Part shown: in pieces, positions 7,748-15,799 of the stretch
Position numbering within the stretch: position 1 is the first letter of the stretch
Layout of the letters: the number at the start of each line of letters is the position of its first letter
Source: Putridiphycobacter sp965367695
Lineage (GTDB): Bacteria; Bacteroidota; Bacteroidia; Flavobacteriales_D; Crocinitomicaceae
NCBI GenBank assembly: GCA_965367695.1
Contig: CBDUKB010000029.1
Coordinates: forward strand, 1 to 20,980
DNA length: 20,980 nucleotides
Direction: 5' to 3'
Position numbers and translations under genes: made by a program
The notes under the pieces: model-generated
The model's input: the letters and a program-made list of their open reading frames with translations, nothing else
Told to the model about the DNA's origin: nothing
Database searches by the model: none

Positions 7748-8619
7748 TTTTTTTCAAATTTCATTTTGTACAAATCTCCTCCCTTGAGCCCTTTTCTATA
7801 CTCGTCGGTCATCAACCAAGTATGCTCGCTTAAAAAACACAAGGCTTCTCTTTGTTTGATTTTAGGGATTTTGTACTTTTTTATCTTCCCTTTCCAAAAG
7901 GCATTAAACACAAAGTCGCTGATTAAATATAAACGACCATAAGTTAAAATGGCAAGGGTATTAGAGGCATGATGATAGTCGGCCGCAGTGACAGAACAGG
8001 TAAGCCAACCATTGTCACAAAACTGAAATTGACCAATTAATTTGGCTTCGTAATTTCCTGGTTTATTAGGTAATATATATATTTTTGATATGCCTGTAAA
8101 GGGTTTGGTCCGGCACTTGGTAAATAAAAAAATCTTTTTTCCTTTTACAATAAATGCTTCACAGTCAAACTCCAGTTCTTTTTCTCTTGGTGGAAACTTT
8201 TGCTGGTCTTCATAGGTAAATTGAATGGTTTGAGGAATAACTTTGTCTTGATTTAAAAATCCTTTTGCAACAATATGTATTTGAAGGTTTTTTCGTGTAT
8301 TGGAATTATTTCCAAAATCACCAATGTATAAATTGGCTTCTTCATCCAAAGCCAAATCTTCCCAATCATAATTCCTTACCCCTTCAACTTGAATTGTTTT
8401 TTCATACTTCCCTTTTTTGCTTAAAACAAACAATTCGGCTTTGTTTCCACCATCATTATGGGTAATAATATGATTGTCGACAAACGCTAAACCTGAGGTT
8501 TCGTACATAAACTTTGGTAAATGAGCAATTTTGTCAATTTCAATATCTTTTTTAGCAAAGACTAAACTATTGGTTAATAGGATTATAAAAAATAAAATAC
8601 TTTTTAAATTCGAAGCCAT
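7744..8619 (-). CDS. Secreted hypothetical protein, probable beta-propeller
   Basis: A 291-residue protein with a hydrophobic signal peptide (about 6-22, ending VFA-KKDIE), so it is exported; no lipobox Cys follows, and no C-terminal sorting domain is apparent. Repeated short motifs suggest beta-propeller blades: SGLAFVDNHIITHNDGG (about 42-58), YDWEDLALDEEANLYIGDFGNN (about 84-105), LEFDCEAFIVKGKKIFLFTK, and VTAADYHHASNTLAILTY. The DWED and GDFGNN pair recurs in uncharacterised Bacteroidetes secreted proteins. I do not recognise an enzyme active site. Asp/Asn-rich turns could bind calcium, which is a guess. First gene of the operon with the HAD phosphatase (4-bp overlap) and the pentapeptide protein. 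No clear promoter element could be placed in the 8620-8781 divergent gap on this strand. Confidence 0.8.
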   Translation of the reverse strand: MASNLKSILFFIILLTNSLVFAKKDIEIDKIAHLPKFMYETSGLAFVDNHIITHNDGGNKAELFVLSKKGKYEKTIQVEGVRNYDWEDLALDEEANLYIGDFGNNSNTRKNLQIHIVAKGFLNQDKVIPQTIQFTYEDQQKFPPREKELEFDCEAFIVKGKKIFLFTKCRTKPFTGISKIYILPNKPGNYEAKLIGQFQFCDNGWLTCSVTAADYHHASNTLAILTYGRLYLISDFVFNAFWKGKIKKYKIPKIKQREALCFLSEHTWLMTDEYRKGLKGGDLYKMKFEKK

Positions 8620-8672
8620 TCTTTGGAATTGATTATTTAAAATGAATAGGTATTAATATTTTATAAAATTAG

Positions 8673-8680
8673 TATTTTTG
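8673..8680 (+). promoter_or_regulatory. Candidate -7 promoter element (TATTTTTG) for the LETM1/TerB gene
   Basis: TATTTTTGAGC matches TAnnTTTG but lies 101 bases before the ATG at 8782, so a leader of about 95 bases would result. The leader is AT-rich and I see no strong hairpin in it. Weaker call than the other -7 candidates because of the distance. Confidence 0.35.
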
Positions 8681-8781
8681 AGCTATGAAATGATTTAAAA
8701 TGTTGAGATATTCTTTTCTTATTAATTCAAGAATATATTTTAATCATTGCATCTGGCCCATAATAATTAACTTAAGTGTAA

Positions 8782-10062
8782 ATGAATCCTAGTAGTAAAG
8801 GTTGGATAAAAAAATATATCTCTTTGTTAGACGAAGACAAGCAACAGCTTAATCGTTTTCCAGGGAGTTTTATGTCTACTGAAGAATTAATCTATTCTTA
8901 TTTTCAGCCTACTGGTTTAATCTATGGTTTTCCAAGAGAGTTTATATTTATAGACGATTCCTACATTGATAGTTTAACACCTGAAGAATCTTTTAAAGTG
9001 TTACTTTTAGAAGGATTAATTTTGGTCGACCATATTCACGTTGGGAGTTTTGATTTGGTATCACTCGAAAAATCCATCAGCCGATTTGTTGAGTTTTACG
9101 AAAAAAGTAACATTGAAAAAGCTAAAAAAGGCTGGTTAGATTTTTCAAAGCTAGACGATTTTGACAAATTAGAATCCATTATTGACAAAAGGGTGGAGGT
9201 CAAGAATTTTATTTCCAATAAGCTGGCATTAAACTATTTGTACAACAGCTTACTTTTTCACGATTTGATTTTATACCAAGACTTTAAAGATGAGTTTTGT
9301 AAAATAAATTTAGCAGATAAAAGGGCCGAAATCATGCTAGACATTGTAAAAGTAATTGCATGTGCAGCCAATGCTGATGGAATTGTTACAGAAGAAGAAA
9401 GGAGTATTTTTAAATTATTTTTGGCATCTGCAAATTTGATTTCTTATAAAAAAGATTTGGCAGAAACCTTTTTAGATGGCTCCCCAAAGGTAAGCGATTT
9501 GAATTTTGAATTTGAATCTTCTTGGTTACTCAAACGTTATATTTTAGAAATTGCCATACTAACCATATGGACAGATAAAGAACTGAATAAAGGTGAAAGA
9601 CATTTTTTAATTGATTTAACTGAAAAACTAGGCCTTTCTAAAAGCGAGAAAGACAAGGCTTTTTTAGCTATTCAGAGTTTTGTATTGAGTAACGACAATC
9701 AGTCTCCATTTTTAAGTGGGAAAAATGATTTTGAATTAATTTTGAGTAATACAGCCAAGCGCTGGACAAAAATCCTATCCCGAAATAAAGTAAAATTGGC
9801 CAACGAATTAAAGGACAGCAAGGAATTGGTTTTTTTAATTACCAAGTCAACGCACAAAGAATTGACAAAAGAGGAAAAAGAAAAAGTAAAACACCAATTG
9901 GCTGATTTAGGCAAATCGATTCCAGCATTGACCTTATTTATGTTACCTGGCGGGGCCATTATTTTGCCTTTGGTACTAAAAATAATCCCAAATTTAGTCC
10001 CTTCTGCTTTTAGAGAAAATCAAATTGACGAGGCAAGTGAATCAAATGAAGGTGTTGAATAA
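8782..10062 (+). CDS. TerB-like and LETM1-like domain protein (Bacteroidetes 'LETM1-related biofilm-associated' type)
   Basis: A 426-residue protein without signal peptide. The middle (about 185-300) looks like a TerB-type helical bundle: KVIACAANADGIVTEEER is a standard TerB acidic motif, and a second similar segment follows (ILTIWTDKELNKGERHFL). The C-terminus (about 375-415) has LADLGKSIPALTLFMLPGG followed by a hydrophobic stretch and IIPNLVPSAFREN. This closely resembles the LETM1 segment of mitochondrial cation/proton exchangers and gives one likely membrane helix. I recall this architecture being annotated in Flavobacteria as a LETM1-related biofilm-associated protein; the mechanism is unknown. 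The gene is monocistronic, its stop lies only 2 bp from the convergent methyltransferase gene, and no terminator separates them. Confidence 0.8.
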   Translation: MNPSSKGWIKKYISLLDEDKQQLNRFPGSFMSTEELIYSYFQPTGLIYGFPREFIFIDDSYIDSLTPEESFKVLLLEGLILVDHIHVGSFDLVSLEKSISRFVEFYEKSNIEKAKKGWLDFSKLDDFDKLESIIDKRVEVKNFISNKLALNYLYNSLLFHDLILYQDFKDEFCKINLADKRAEIMLDIVKVIACAANADGIVTEEERSIFKLFLASANLISYKKDLAETFLDGSPKVSDLNFEFESSWLLKRYILEIAILTIWTDKELNKGERHFLIDLTEKLGLSKSEKDKAFLAIQSFVLSNDNQSPFLSGKNDFELILSNTAKRWTKILSRNKVKLANELKDSKELVFLITKSTHKELTKEEKEKVKHQLADLGKSIPALTLFMLPGGAIILPLVLKIIPNLVPSAFRENQIDEASESNEGVE

Positions 10063-10064
10063 AA

Positions 10065-10856
10065 TTAATTGATTGGGCTTCCAACAAAATAATACCCAGT
10101 TGTTTTTCCTTTGTCGTTTTTACCATCCATAAATTCCCATTTGTAATCCGGATTTTTTGGTAATTCATTCACTAATTCTTCTAGATCCGACTTAGCATAC
10201 GTCCTTGGCATGGATGCTTGCCCGTCCCATGCATAGGCGATTGGAATAATAGGAATAATGTAAGTAAACAACAATTGTTGCCAAGTAATTGGCTTTGTAA
10301 ATGGCGTCATGATTAAAGACATGATGATTAAAATACTCAATGAAAGGGGTAAAAACAACCACCAAACAATAAGCGGCAATGGTTTGTTGGTCACTTCGTA
10401 TATAAACAGTGTTTCACCATTACTTTGTGCTGAATTTAAAATGGCTTTTGCAGTGGACAAAGGCATGTGGTGAAAGCAATTGATCATTGTTTTCATCCCT
10501 TGGGGGGCTTTGTCCAAATGAAGTGCGTTTACGGGCTCTCCTTTATATGCTATCTTAGGATTATCCTTAAATTCAGCAATGGCTTCCTTGTTAGGGTATA
10601 GATCAGTCAAAGTTAAATGCAAGTCATTTTCAGGTGTTTGAATTTTATTCAAAACTGCTGGCATGATACCACCAGCTCCTGAACCCAAGTCAACTATATT
10701 TTTATACTTTTTAAGGTAAGGCTTAATACCGTTGACTATCACCTCATCCAGCTTCATCATTTTGTTAAAAACAACTATTAATTTGGTCATGTTTTTTCTG
10801 ATTACATCTGGAAACCAGGTGAAATCTTCAAATTCAAAAAGCTGGACTCTTTTCAT
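10065..10856 (-). CDS. Class I SAM-dependent methyltransferase with a membrane segment
   Basis: A 263-residue protein. Motif I is IVDLGSGAGG (54-63), the acidic end of strand 2 is TLTDLYPNKEA (83-92), and a MINCFHHMP segment (124-132) sits where motif IV is expected. These mark the Rossmann-fold methyltransferase core. After the core strand FIYEV (151-155) come two strongly hydrophobic stretches, about 160-184 and 195-209, which should form a membrane hairpin before a short soluble tail with a GYYFVGSP end strand. The substrate is unknown; a hydrophobic or membrane-bound molecule would fit the anchor. It starts 3 bp after the folA stop, so it is the last gene of thyA-folA-methyltransferase. 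The link to folate metabolism may be only transcriptional. Confidence 0.82.
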   Translation of the reverse strand: MKRVQLFEFEDFTWFPDVIRKNMTKLIVVFNKMMKLDEVIVNGIKPYLKKYKNIVDLGSGAGGIMPAVLNKIQTPENDLHLTLTDLYPNKEAIAEFKDNPKIAYKGEPVNALHLDKAPQGMKTMINCFHHMPLSTAKAILNSAQSNGETLFIYEVTNKPLPLIVWWLFLPLSLSILIIMSLIMTPFTKPITWQQLLFTYIIPIIPIAYAWDGQASMPRTYAKSDLEELVNELPKNPDYKWEFMDGKNDKGKTTGYYFVGSPIN

Positions 10857-10859
10857 TTT

Positions 10860-11369
10860 TTATTTTTTTATAAAGCGATAGACCGTAAAATCGTAAGGGT
10901 TTTTTTCATCCTTTTTATAGTCCATAATCATTTCTTGCTCCCATTCCTTTGCTTCGAAATTTGGAAAAAAGGCATCTGCCTCAAATGATTCTTTGATATA
11001 AGTAATGAGCATTTCATCCACCAATTGATGGTCGAGACAATACTTGTAAACCTGTGCACCTCCAATGATAAAAATGGTTTTGTCTTCCGTTTTTTTATAG
11101 TGCGCAATGGCAGCTTCCACTGAGTGAAAAGTATCACAATCAGGATGTGAAAACTCGGTGTTGCGGGTAACAACCGCATTAATTCTGTTCGACAAGGGTC
11201 GGTATTTTAAAGGGATGGAATCCCAATTTTTACGGCCCATTATCACAATATGATTTTTAGTCGTTTGGGTAAAAAAACGCATGTCGGCTGGCAGGTGCCA
11301 AATTAAATCATTGTCCTTCCCAATTTCATTATTTTCACCTTTTGCGACTATTAACTTAACCTTGCTCAT
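10860..11369 (-). CDS. folA: Dihydrofolate reductase
   Basis: A complete 169-residue DHFR, slightly longer than the 159 of E. coli. Visible hallmarks are the N-terminal strand KLIVAKGENNEIGKDNDL, the substrate-loop WHLPADMRFF (24-33) with the catalytic acidic residue at about Asp29, VIMGRKNWDSIP (42-53) with the NADPH-binding Gly-Arg, and IIGGAQVYK for the cofactor pyrophosphate. It reduces dihydrofolate to tetrahydrofolate with NADPH in the cytosol. It follows thyA by 15 bp. This pairing is metabolically exact, because ThyA produces the dihydrofolate that FolA recycles. It precedes the methyltransferase by 3 bp. All expected catalytic elements are present. Confidence 0.96.
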   Translation of the reverse strand: MSKVKLIVAKGENNEIGKDNDLIWHLPADMRFFTQTTKNHIVIMGRKNWDSIPLKYRPLSNRINAVVTRNTEFSHPDCDTFHSVEAAIAHYKKTEDKTIFIIGGAQVYKYCLDHQLVDEMLITYIKESFEADAFFPNFEAKEWEQEMIMDYKKDEKNPYDFTVYRFIKK

Positions 11370-11384
11370 TAACTGTATTTATTA

Positions 11385-12209
11385 TTAAACCGAAACGGCT
11401 CCTTTAATATGTGGGTGAAAATCATAATTCACCAATTCAAAATCTTCAAATTTAAAGCCGTCAATGGTCTTAATTGCAGGATTTAATTTCATGACTGGTA
11501 ATGCTTTTGGTTCACGACTCATTTGCAATTCGGCTTGTTCAATGTGGTTGTTGTACAAGTGAACATCTCCAAAACTATGGACAAATTCTCCCAATTCCAA
11601 GTCGCAAACTTGTGCCAACATCATGGTGAATAAAGCGTAAGAAGCAATGTTAAAAGGAACCCCTAAAAACACATCTGCACTTCTTTGGTACAATTGACAA
11701 GACAATTTTCCGTCGGCCACATAAAACTGAATAAAAGCGTGACAAGGAGGTAAAGCAGCTTTTCCGTTTGCTACGTTTTCAGCAAATGAAACAGTAGTGT
11801 CTGGCATAACGCTTGGGTTCCAAGCAGAGATGATGATTCTTCTGTTGTTTGGGTTATTTTTTAACTGATCCACCACATTGGCTAACTGATCAATGCCTTC
11901 TCCGTTCCAATTTCTCCATTGTGCGCCATAAACAGGACCTAGGTCACCGTTTTCATCTGCCCAAGCATTCCAAATCTTCACCCCATTATCGGTCAAATAT
12001 TTGATGTTAGTGTCTCCATTAATAAACCAAAGCAATTCGTGGATAATTGATTTTAAATGTAATTTTTTGGTGGTCACCATGGGAAAACCTTCATTCAAAT
12101 CGAAGCGCATTTGACGACCAAAAACCGAGATGGTACCCGTTCCGGTACGGTCTCCTTTTTGACTTCCGTTTTCTAAAATATCTTTTAATAAATCTAAATA
12201 TGCCTTCAT
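11385..12209 (-). CDS. thyA: Thymidylate synthase (ThyA)
   Basis: A complete 274-residue thymidylate synthase. Arg21 (GDRTGTGT) binds phosphate, the nucleophile is Cys156 in LPPCHAF, and the dUMP site QLYQRSADVFLGVPFNIASYAL and HLYNNHIEQ are intact. The enzyme converts dUMP and methylene-tetrahydrofolate to dTMP and dihydrofolate. Compared with E. coli ThyA (264 residues) there is an insert of about a dozen residues just before the catalytic loop (about 135-152, PDTTVSFAENVANGKA); I recall similar inserts in many bacterial ThyA enzymes. It heads the operon with folA and the methyltransferase and has a -7 candidate 27 bases upstream, so de novo dTMP synthesis is expressed as one unit. Confidence 0.97.
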   Translation of the reverse strand: MKAYLDLLKDILENGSQKGDRTGTGTISVFGRQMRFDLNEGFPMVTTKKLHLKSIIHELLWFINGDTNIKYLTDNGVKIWNAWADENGDLGPVYGAQWRNWNGEGIDQLANVVDQLKNNPNNRRIIISAWNPSVMPDTTVSFAENVANGKAALPPCHAFIQFYVADGKLSCQLYQRSADVFLGVPFNIASYALFTMMLAQVCDLELGEFVHSFGDVHLYNNHIEQAELQMSREPKALPVMKLNPAIKTIDGFKFEDFELVNYDFHPHIKGAVSV

Positions 12210-12236
12210 CTATTACACCCTTTTGGTTTTGCATTA

Positions 12237-12244
12237 CAAAATTA
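12237..12244 (-). promoter_or_regulatory. Candidate -7 promoter element (TAATTTTG) for thyA
   Basis: The minus strand reads TAATTTTG, matching TAnnTTTG, 27 bases before the thyA ATG. A TTG lies 13 bases upstream, which is shorter than the usual Bacteroidetes -33 spacing, so I do not call it a -33 box. Confidence 0.5.
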
Positions 12245-12427
12245 CGATTTGTACTATCAATTTAATGATTTTAATGGATGAAATTATCCGATTGTTATTA
12301 ACAGGAAAGTTGTGTTTTGAAAATGTGCTCGATACACTTTAAGCTTCATCCATTTATCAAATATATAGTGTAATATTCAACTTCTTGTTCTTTTATCTTG
12401 TCATAAAAGAACCATCCCGATAGCAAT

Positions 12428-12610
12428 CACTCGAACGGACAAAGAAAAAGCAATTGTCAGTTTGAGTAGAACGCATGGCATGTGCTTTTGTGATTAGAAA
12501 CTATTATCTATTCAAATAGCAAACATGGCAGAAAACAATGCCGACTGTAAAAAACTGTCAGTTCGAGTGGAGCGCATGGTGGTAGCCAATGCGATTTGTA
12601 TCGAGAACAC
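12428..12610. repeat. Cluster of degenerate REP-like palindromic repeats in the thyA/topB gap
   Basis: The 401-bp gap 12210-12610 has no gene. It holds three related units. A 23-base unit at 12557-12579 (GTCAGTTCGAGTGGAGCGC then ATGG) recurs at 12456-12478 with three transitions. CACTCGAAC at 12428-12436 is an exact inverted copy of GTTCGAGTG at 12561-12569. The 12557 unit also ends in an inverted fashion at TCGAGAAC (12601-12608). This is the look of the small intergenic palindromic elements common in Flavobacteria. The rest of the gap, about 12245-12415, is AT-rich and I see nothing definable in it. Confidence 0.65.
12549..12593 (-). terminator. Possible imperfect terminator hairpin downstream of topB, formed by a repeat unit
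   Basis: Read on the minus strand just after the topB stop, CGCATTGG (12593-12586) pairs with CCATGCG (12579-12573) with one bulged base and a six-base loop. An outer GTTC/GAAC pair and then a run of six T (12554-12549) follow. The T-run is about 18 bases beyond the inner stem, so termination efficiency is doubtful. Confidence 0.35.
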
Positions 12611-14710
12611 TTACCTTTCTACTTGAATGGCAAATGCGTCATCAAAAATCAGTTTCCCATTTCCTTTGGCGCCAGTTTTTGGGTTGGTGAAGCCTTTAAT
12701 TTTGATGGTTTTTCCCTTGGTGATGAGGTCTGAAATTTGACTGGGTGTCAGTTTTTTTCCTAAAAATTCGAATGGAATGAGCACCTTACATCCTTTGGCA
12801 TAATTGCCACAACCATAAGCGCTTTTGCCCTTGGTCATTTTAGCCGACTTACACTTTGGACAGTCTAATTCTTCAATCTCTATTTTTGCCTTTGGCTTTC
12901 TTGCTTTAGACTTAGTCTTCACCGCTGGTTCTGCAGCCGCAATGGTTTTATTTTCTGCAAATTTTACATTGTTGGTAATCTGCACAATCATCTCGACCAA
13001 CTCTTGCTTAAAGGCTTTTACATCATATTCTCCTTGCTCAATTAACCTTAATTTATGCTCCCACTGACCCGTTAACTCGGCCGACTTTAACAAATCGGAT
13101 TTGATGGTGCCAATTAAATCAATGCCTGTTGCCGTGGCATGAATGTTTTTTCTGACCCTTTCAATGTACTTTCTTCGGAACAAAGTCTCAATGATATTTG
13201 CCCTTGTAGAAGGTCGACCGATACCGTTTTCTTTCATGGCATCCCGCAACTCTTCGTCGTCTACATTCTTACCTGCCGTTTCCATGGCCCGCAGCAAGGT
13301 TGCCTCTGTAAAATACTTAGGTGGAGAAGTTACTTTTTCTTGTAATTCTGGAACATGAGGACCACTTTCACCCGCCTCGAAATTAGGCATGATGCTTTCT
13401 TCTTCTTTGTTAGACTTTTTGTCTTCATTGTCGTAAACGACCCGCCAACCAGGTTCAATAATTTGTTTACCCGTTGCTTTAAAATCCACTTTTTCTACCG
13501 CACCAATTACCGTGGTATTCGACACTTTACAGTCGGGATAAAAAACAGAGATAAACCTTTTGGTAATGGTTTGGTAAATATTTTGTTCGTCGGGACTGAT
13601 CCCCGATTGCTTAATCCCTGTTGGAATAATGGCGTGGTGATCGGTGACTTTCTTGTCGTTAAAAACCTTGCTCGACTTCCGAATTTTCTTTCCTTTTAAA
13701 GGTTCTGTCAATTGAGAAAAATAGGTCAAGCCTTCCAATATTTTTGGGATTTTTGGGTACATGTCGTTTGGTAAAAAAGCAGTGTCAACCCTTGGATAAG
13801 TCACTAACTTTTTCTCGTATAAACTCTGTACTAACTTTAAGGTATGGTCTGCAGTCAAGCCAAATTTATTATTGGCCTCCACTTGCAAAGCTGTTAAATC
13901 AAAAAGTTTAGGTGGGTGTTCGCTGCCTTCTTTTTGTTCGTAGTCTTTTACCACAAAAGGCTTATCCGTAACATATTCTAAAGCTTTTGTTCCTTTTTCT
14001 ATGGTTTTTAATTTACCAACCGTTGCATTAAAAGTCACATCACGGTACACCGTTTTTAATTCCCAAAAGGTTTCGGGTTTAAAATTTTGTATGGCCAAAT
14101 GACGCTCTACAATCATGGCCAAAGTAGGGGTTTGCACCCGGCCGATTGACAATACTTGTTTTTCTCTTCCGTATTTTAAGGTGTACAAACGGGTGGCATT
14201 CATCCCTAACAACCAATCTCCGATTGCCCTAGAGCTGCCTGCGGCATATAAATTTAAAAAATCATCCCCATCTTTTAAATTATTGAAACCATCTTTAATG
14301 GCTTCCTCCGTCAAGGAAGAAATCCACAACCTTTTAATGGGTTTGGTATTATTGGCTTTCAACAATACCCATTGTTGAATCAATTCTCCCTCTTGGCCAG
14401 CATCCCCACAATTAATCACTTCTTCACAACGGCCTACCAAATTTTCTATGATCCTGAATTGTTTTTGCACCCCTTGGTTATCCATTACCTTGATACTAAA
14501 CTTGGAAGGAATCATGGGCAGGGTATCTAAATTCCACCACTTCCACAAACTGGTATAATCGTGGGGTTCTTTTAAGGTGCATAAATGACCAAAAGTCCAT
14601 GATACCCAATAGCCATTGCCTTCATAATAACCATCTTTTTTGGTCGTCGCTCCTAAAATAGTAGCAATTTCTTTGGCAACACTTGGCTTTTCGGCAATGC
14701 AGAGTTTCAT
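12611..14710 (-). CDS. topB: DNA topoisomerase III (type IA), Bacteroidetes chromosomal type
   Basis: A complete 699-residue type IA topoisomerase. The Toprim domain opens with LCIAEKPSVAKEIA (Glu7). Its acidic motif reads GDAGQEGEL (102-110) rather than the textbook DxDREGE: the second Asp is Gly and the Arg is Gln. The strand-passage core contains IGRVQTPTLAMI (189-200) and the active-site Tyr305 in VTYPRVDTAFLP; GIGRPSTRANIIETL follows later. The C-terminus carries one four-Cys zinc ribbon (CPKCKSAKM ... YGCGNYAKGC) and a further basic Toprim-associated tail. The enzyme relaxes negatively supercoiled DNA and decatenates replication intermediates through single-strand passage. It follows trpS by 15 bp, so the two are probably co-transcribed. 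Confidence 0.93.
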   Translation of the reverse strand: MKLCIAEKPSVAKEIATILGATTKKDGYYEGNGYWVSWTFGHLCTLKEPHDYTSLWKWWNLDTLPMIPSKFSIKVMDNQGVQKQFRIIENLVGRCEEVINCGDAGQEGELIQQWVLLKANNTKPIKRLWISSLTEEAIKDGFNNLKDGDDFLNLYAAGSSRAIGDWLLGMNATRLYTLKYGREKQVLSIGRVQTPTLAMIVERHLAIQNFKPETFWELKTVYRDVTFNATVGKLKTIEKGTKALEYVTDKPFVVKDYEQKEGSEHPPKLFDLTALQVEANNKFGLTADHTLKLVQSLYEKKLVTYPRVDTAFLPNDMYPKIPKILEGLTYFSQLTEPLKGKKIRKSSKVFNDKKVTDHHAIIPTGIKQSGISPDEQNIYQTITKRFISVFYPDCKVSNTTVIGAVEKVDFKATGKQIIEPGWRVVYDNEDKKSNKEEESIMPNFEAGESGPHVPELQEKVTSPPKYFTEATLLRAMETAGKNVDDEELRDAMKENGIGRPSTRANIIETLFRRKYIERVRKNIHATATGIDLIGTIKSDLLKSAELTGQWEHKLRLIEQGEYDVKAFKQELVEMIVQITNNVKFAENKTIAAAEPAVKTKSKARKPKAKIEIEELDCPKCKSAKMTKGKSAYGCGNYAKGCKVLIPFEFLGKKLTPSQISDLITKGKTIKIKGFTNPKTGAKGNGKLIFDDAFAIQVER

Positions 14711-14725
14711 GAATTCTTTGGCTGA

Positions 14726-15694
14726 TTAATATCCTAATTTGGTTCTTACTCGATTCAATACTACTCGGGCAGTTTTTCTTGCTTTTTCAGCACCTGCCAA
14801 TAAAATGCTTTCTACCTCTTCAGGATTTTGAGTATAGTAATCGAATCTTTCTCTTTCAACTTTAAATTTAGTCAATATTAAGTCAAGAATGGCCTTTTTA
14901 GCATGCCCATATCCAAACCCGCCAGCCAAATAATTTTTTCGCATGTTCTCAGTTTCTTCTTCAGAAGCCAACAGACTATAAATTTTAAAAGCATTACAAG
15001 TATCCGGATTTTTAGGATCTTCCAAAGGGGTACTATCCGTTTCAATACTATTTACTTGTTTTTTTAATTGTTTTTCTGGCAAAAATAAATTAATGAAATT
15101 TCCTTTTGACTTAGACATTTTACTACCGTCAGTACCTGGAACTAATTTTGTATTTTCATTTACGGTTCCTTCAGGTAAAACAAAAGTTTCGCCCATTTGG
15201 TGGTTAAATCGAGCTGCTACATCTCTTGTAATTTCAAGGTGTTGCAATTGGTCCTTACCCACAGGAACATAATTCACATCATAGAGTAAAATATCAGCAG
15301 CCATTAACATTGGATAAGTAAATAAACCAGCATTCACATCTGCCAAACGGTCGGCCTTATCCTTAAAAGAATGGGCCAGCGTTAGTCTTTGAAAAGGGAA
15401 AAAACAAGACAAATACCAAGTCAATTCCGTTGTTTCGGGTACGTCACTTTGGCGGTAAAAAATGGTTTTATCAGGGTCAAGACCAAATGCCAGCCACGCT
15501 GCAGCAGTACTTAAGGTATTTTGCTTTAATAATTCCGCATCCTTAATCTGAGTAATAGAGTGCATGTTTGCAATAAAAAGGTAGGATTCTTTTTGCGCAT
15601 CCATAGCCAATTCAATTGCCGGTATGATGGCACCTAAAATATTTCCCATATGCGGAATTCCTGTACTTTGGATTCCTGTTAAAATTCTTGTCAT
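14726..15694 (-). CDS. trpS: Tryptophanyl-tRNA synthetase
   Basis: A complete 322-residue class Ic aminoacyl-tRNA synthetase, close to the usual 325-335. The HIGH signature appears as PHMGN (14-18), and the second signature as KMSKS (192-196) in DGSKMSKSKGN. The fold between them includes the TrpRS-typical TYPMLMAADILLYDVNYVPVGKDQLQHLE (about 126-154), which forms the tryptophan and adenylate pocket. It charges tRNA-Trp in the cytosol. The divergent gatC gene shares a 105-bp promoter region with it, and topB lies 15 bp downstream in the same direction. The -7 candidate 17 bases upstream gives a short leader with no space for an attenuator. Confidence 0.97.
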   Translation of the reverse strand: MTRILTGIQSTGIPHMGNILGAIIPAIELAMDAQKESYLFIANMHSITQIKDAELLKQNTLSTAAAWLAFGLDPDKTIFYRQSDVPETTELTWYLSCFFPFQRLTLAHSFKDKADRLADVNAGLFTYPMLMAADILLYDVNYVPVGKDQLQHLEITRDVAARFNHQMGETFVLPEGTVNENTKLVPGTDGSKMSKSKGNFINLFLPEKQLKKQVNSIETDSTPLEDPKNPDTCNAFKIYSLLASEEETENMRKNYLAGGFGYGHAKKAILDLILTKFKVERERFDYYTQNPEEVESILLAGAEKARKTARVVLNRVRTKLGY

Positions 15695-15711
15695 TGTATT
15701 AATTTGAAGTC

Positions 15712-15719
15712 CAAAAATA
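15712..15719 (-). promoter_or_regulatory. Candidate -7 promoter element (TATTTTTG) for trpS-topB
   Basis: The minus strand reads TATTTTTGG, matching TAnnTTTG, 17 bases before the trpS ATG. Together with the opposite-strand element at 15756-15763 it makes the trpS/gatC gap a bidirectional promoter region. Confidence 0.5.
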
Positions 15720-15755
15720 ATTATTTATAATGTTAAAGCCTAAAGAAACAATTAT

Positions 15756-15763
15756 TAACTTTG
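15756..15763 (+). promoter_or_regulatory. Candidate -7 promoter element (TAACTTTG) for gatC
   Basis: TTAACTTTGC is one of the best matches in the window to the Bacteroidetes TAnnTTTG element; it ends 36 bases before the gatC ATG. No clear -33 TTG is seen. Confidence 0.55.
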
Positions 15764-15799
15764 CAAGTAATTATTAATCATTAAATACTTTTAGAAAGT

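Noticed and set aside
12428..12610. CRISPR array or phage attachment site
   Set aside because: There are only two direct copies that differ from each other, one inverted part and no regular spacers; no integrase or cas gene is present.
12825..13699. Several plus-strand open frames inside topB
   Set aside because: They are antisense shadows of conserved TopB motifs, including the catalytic core.
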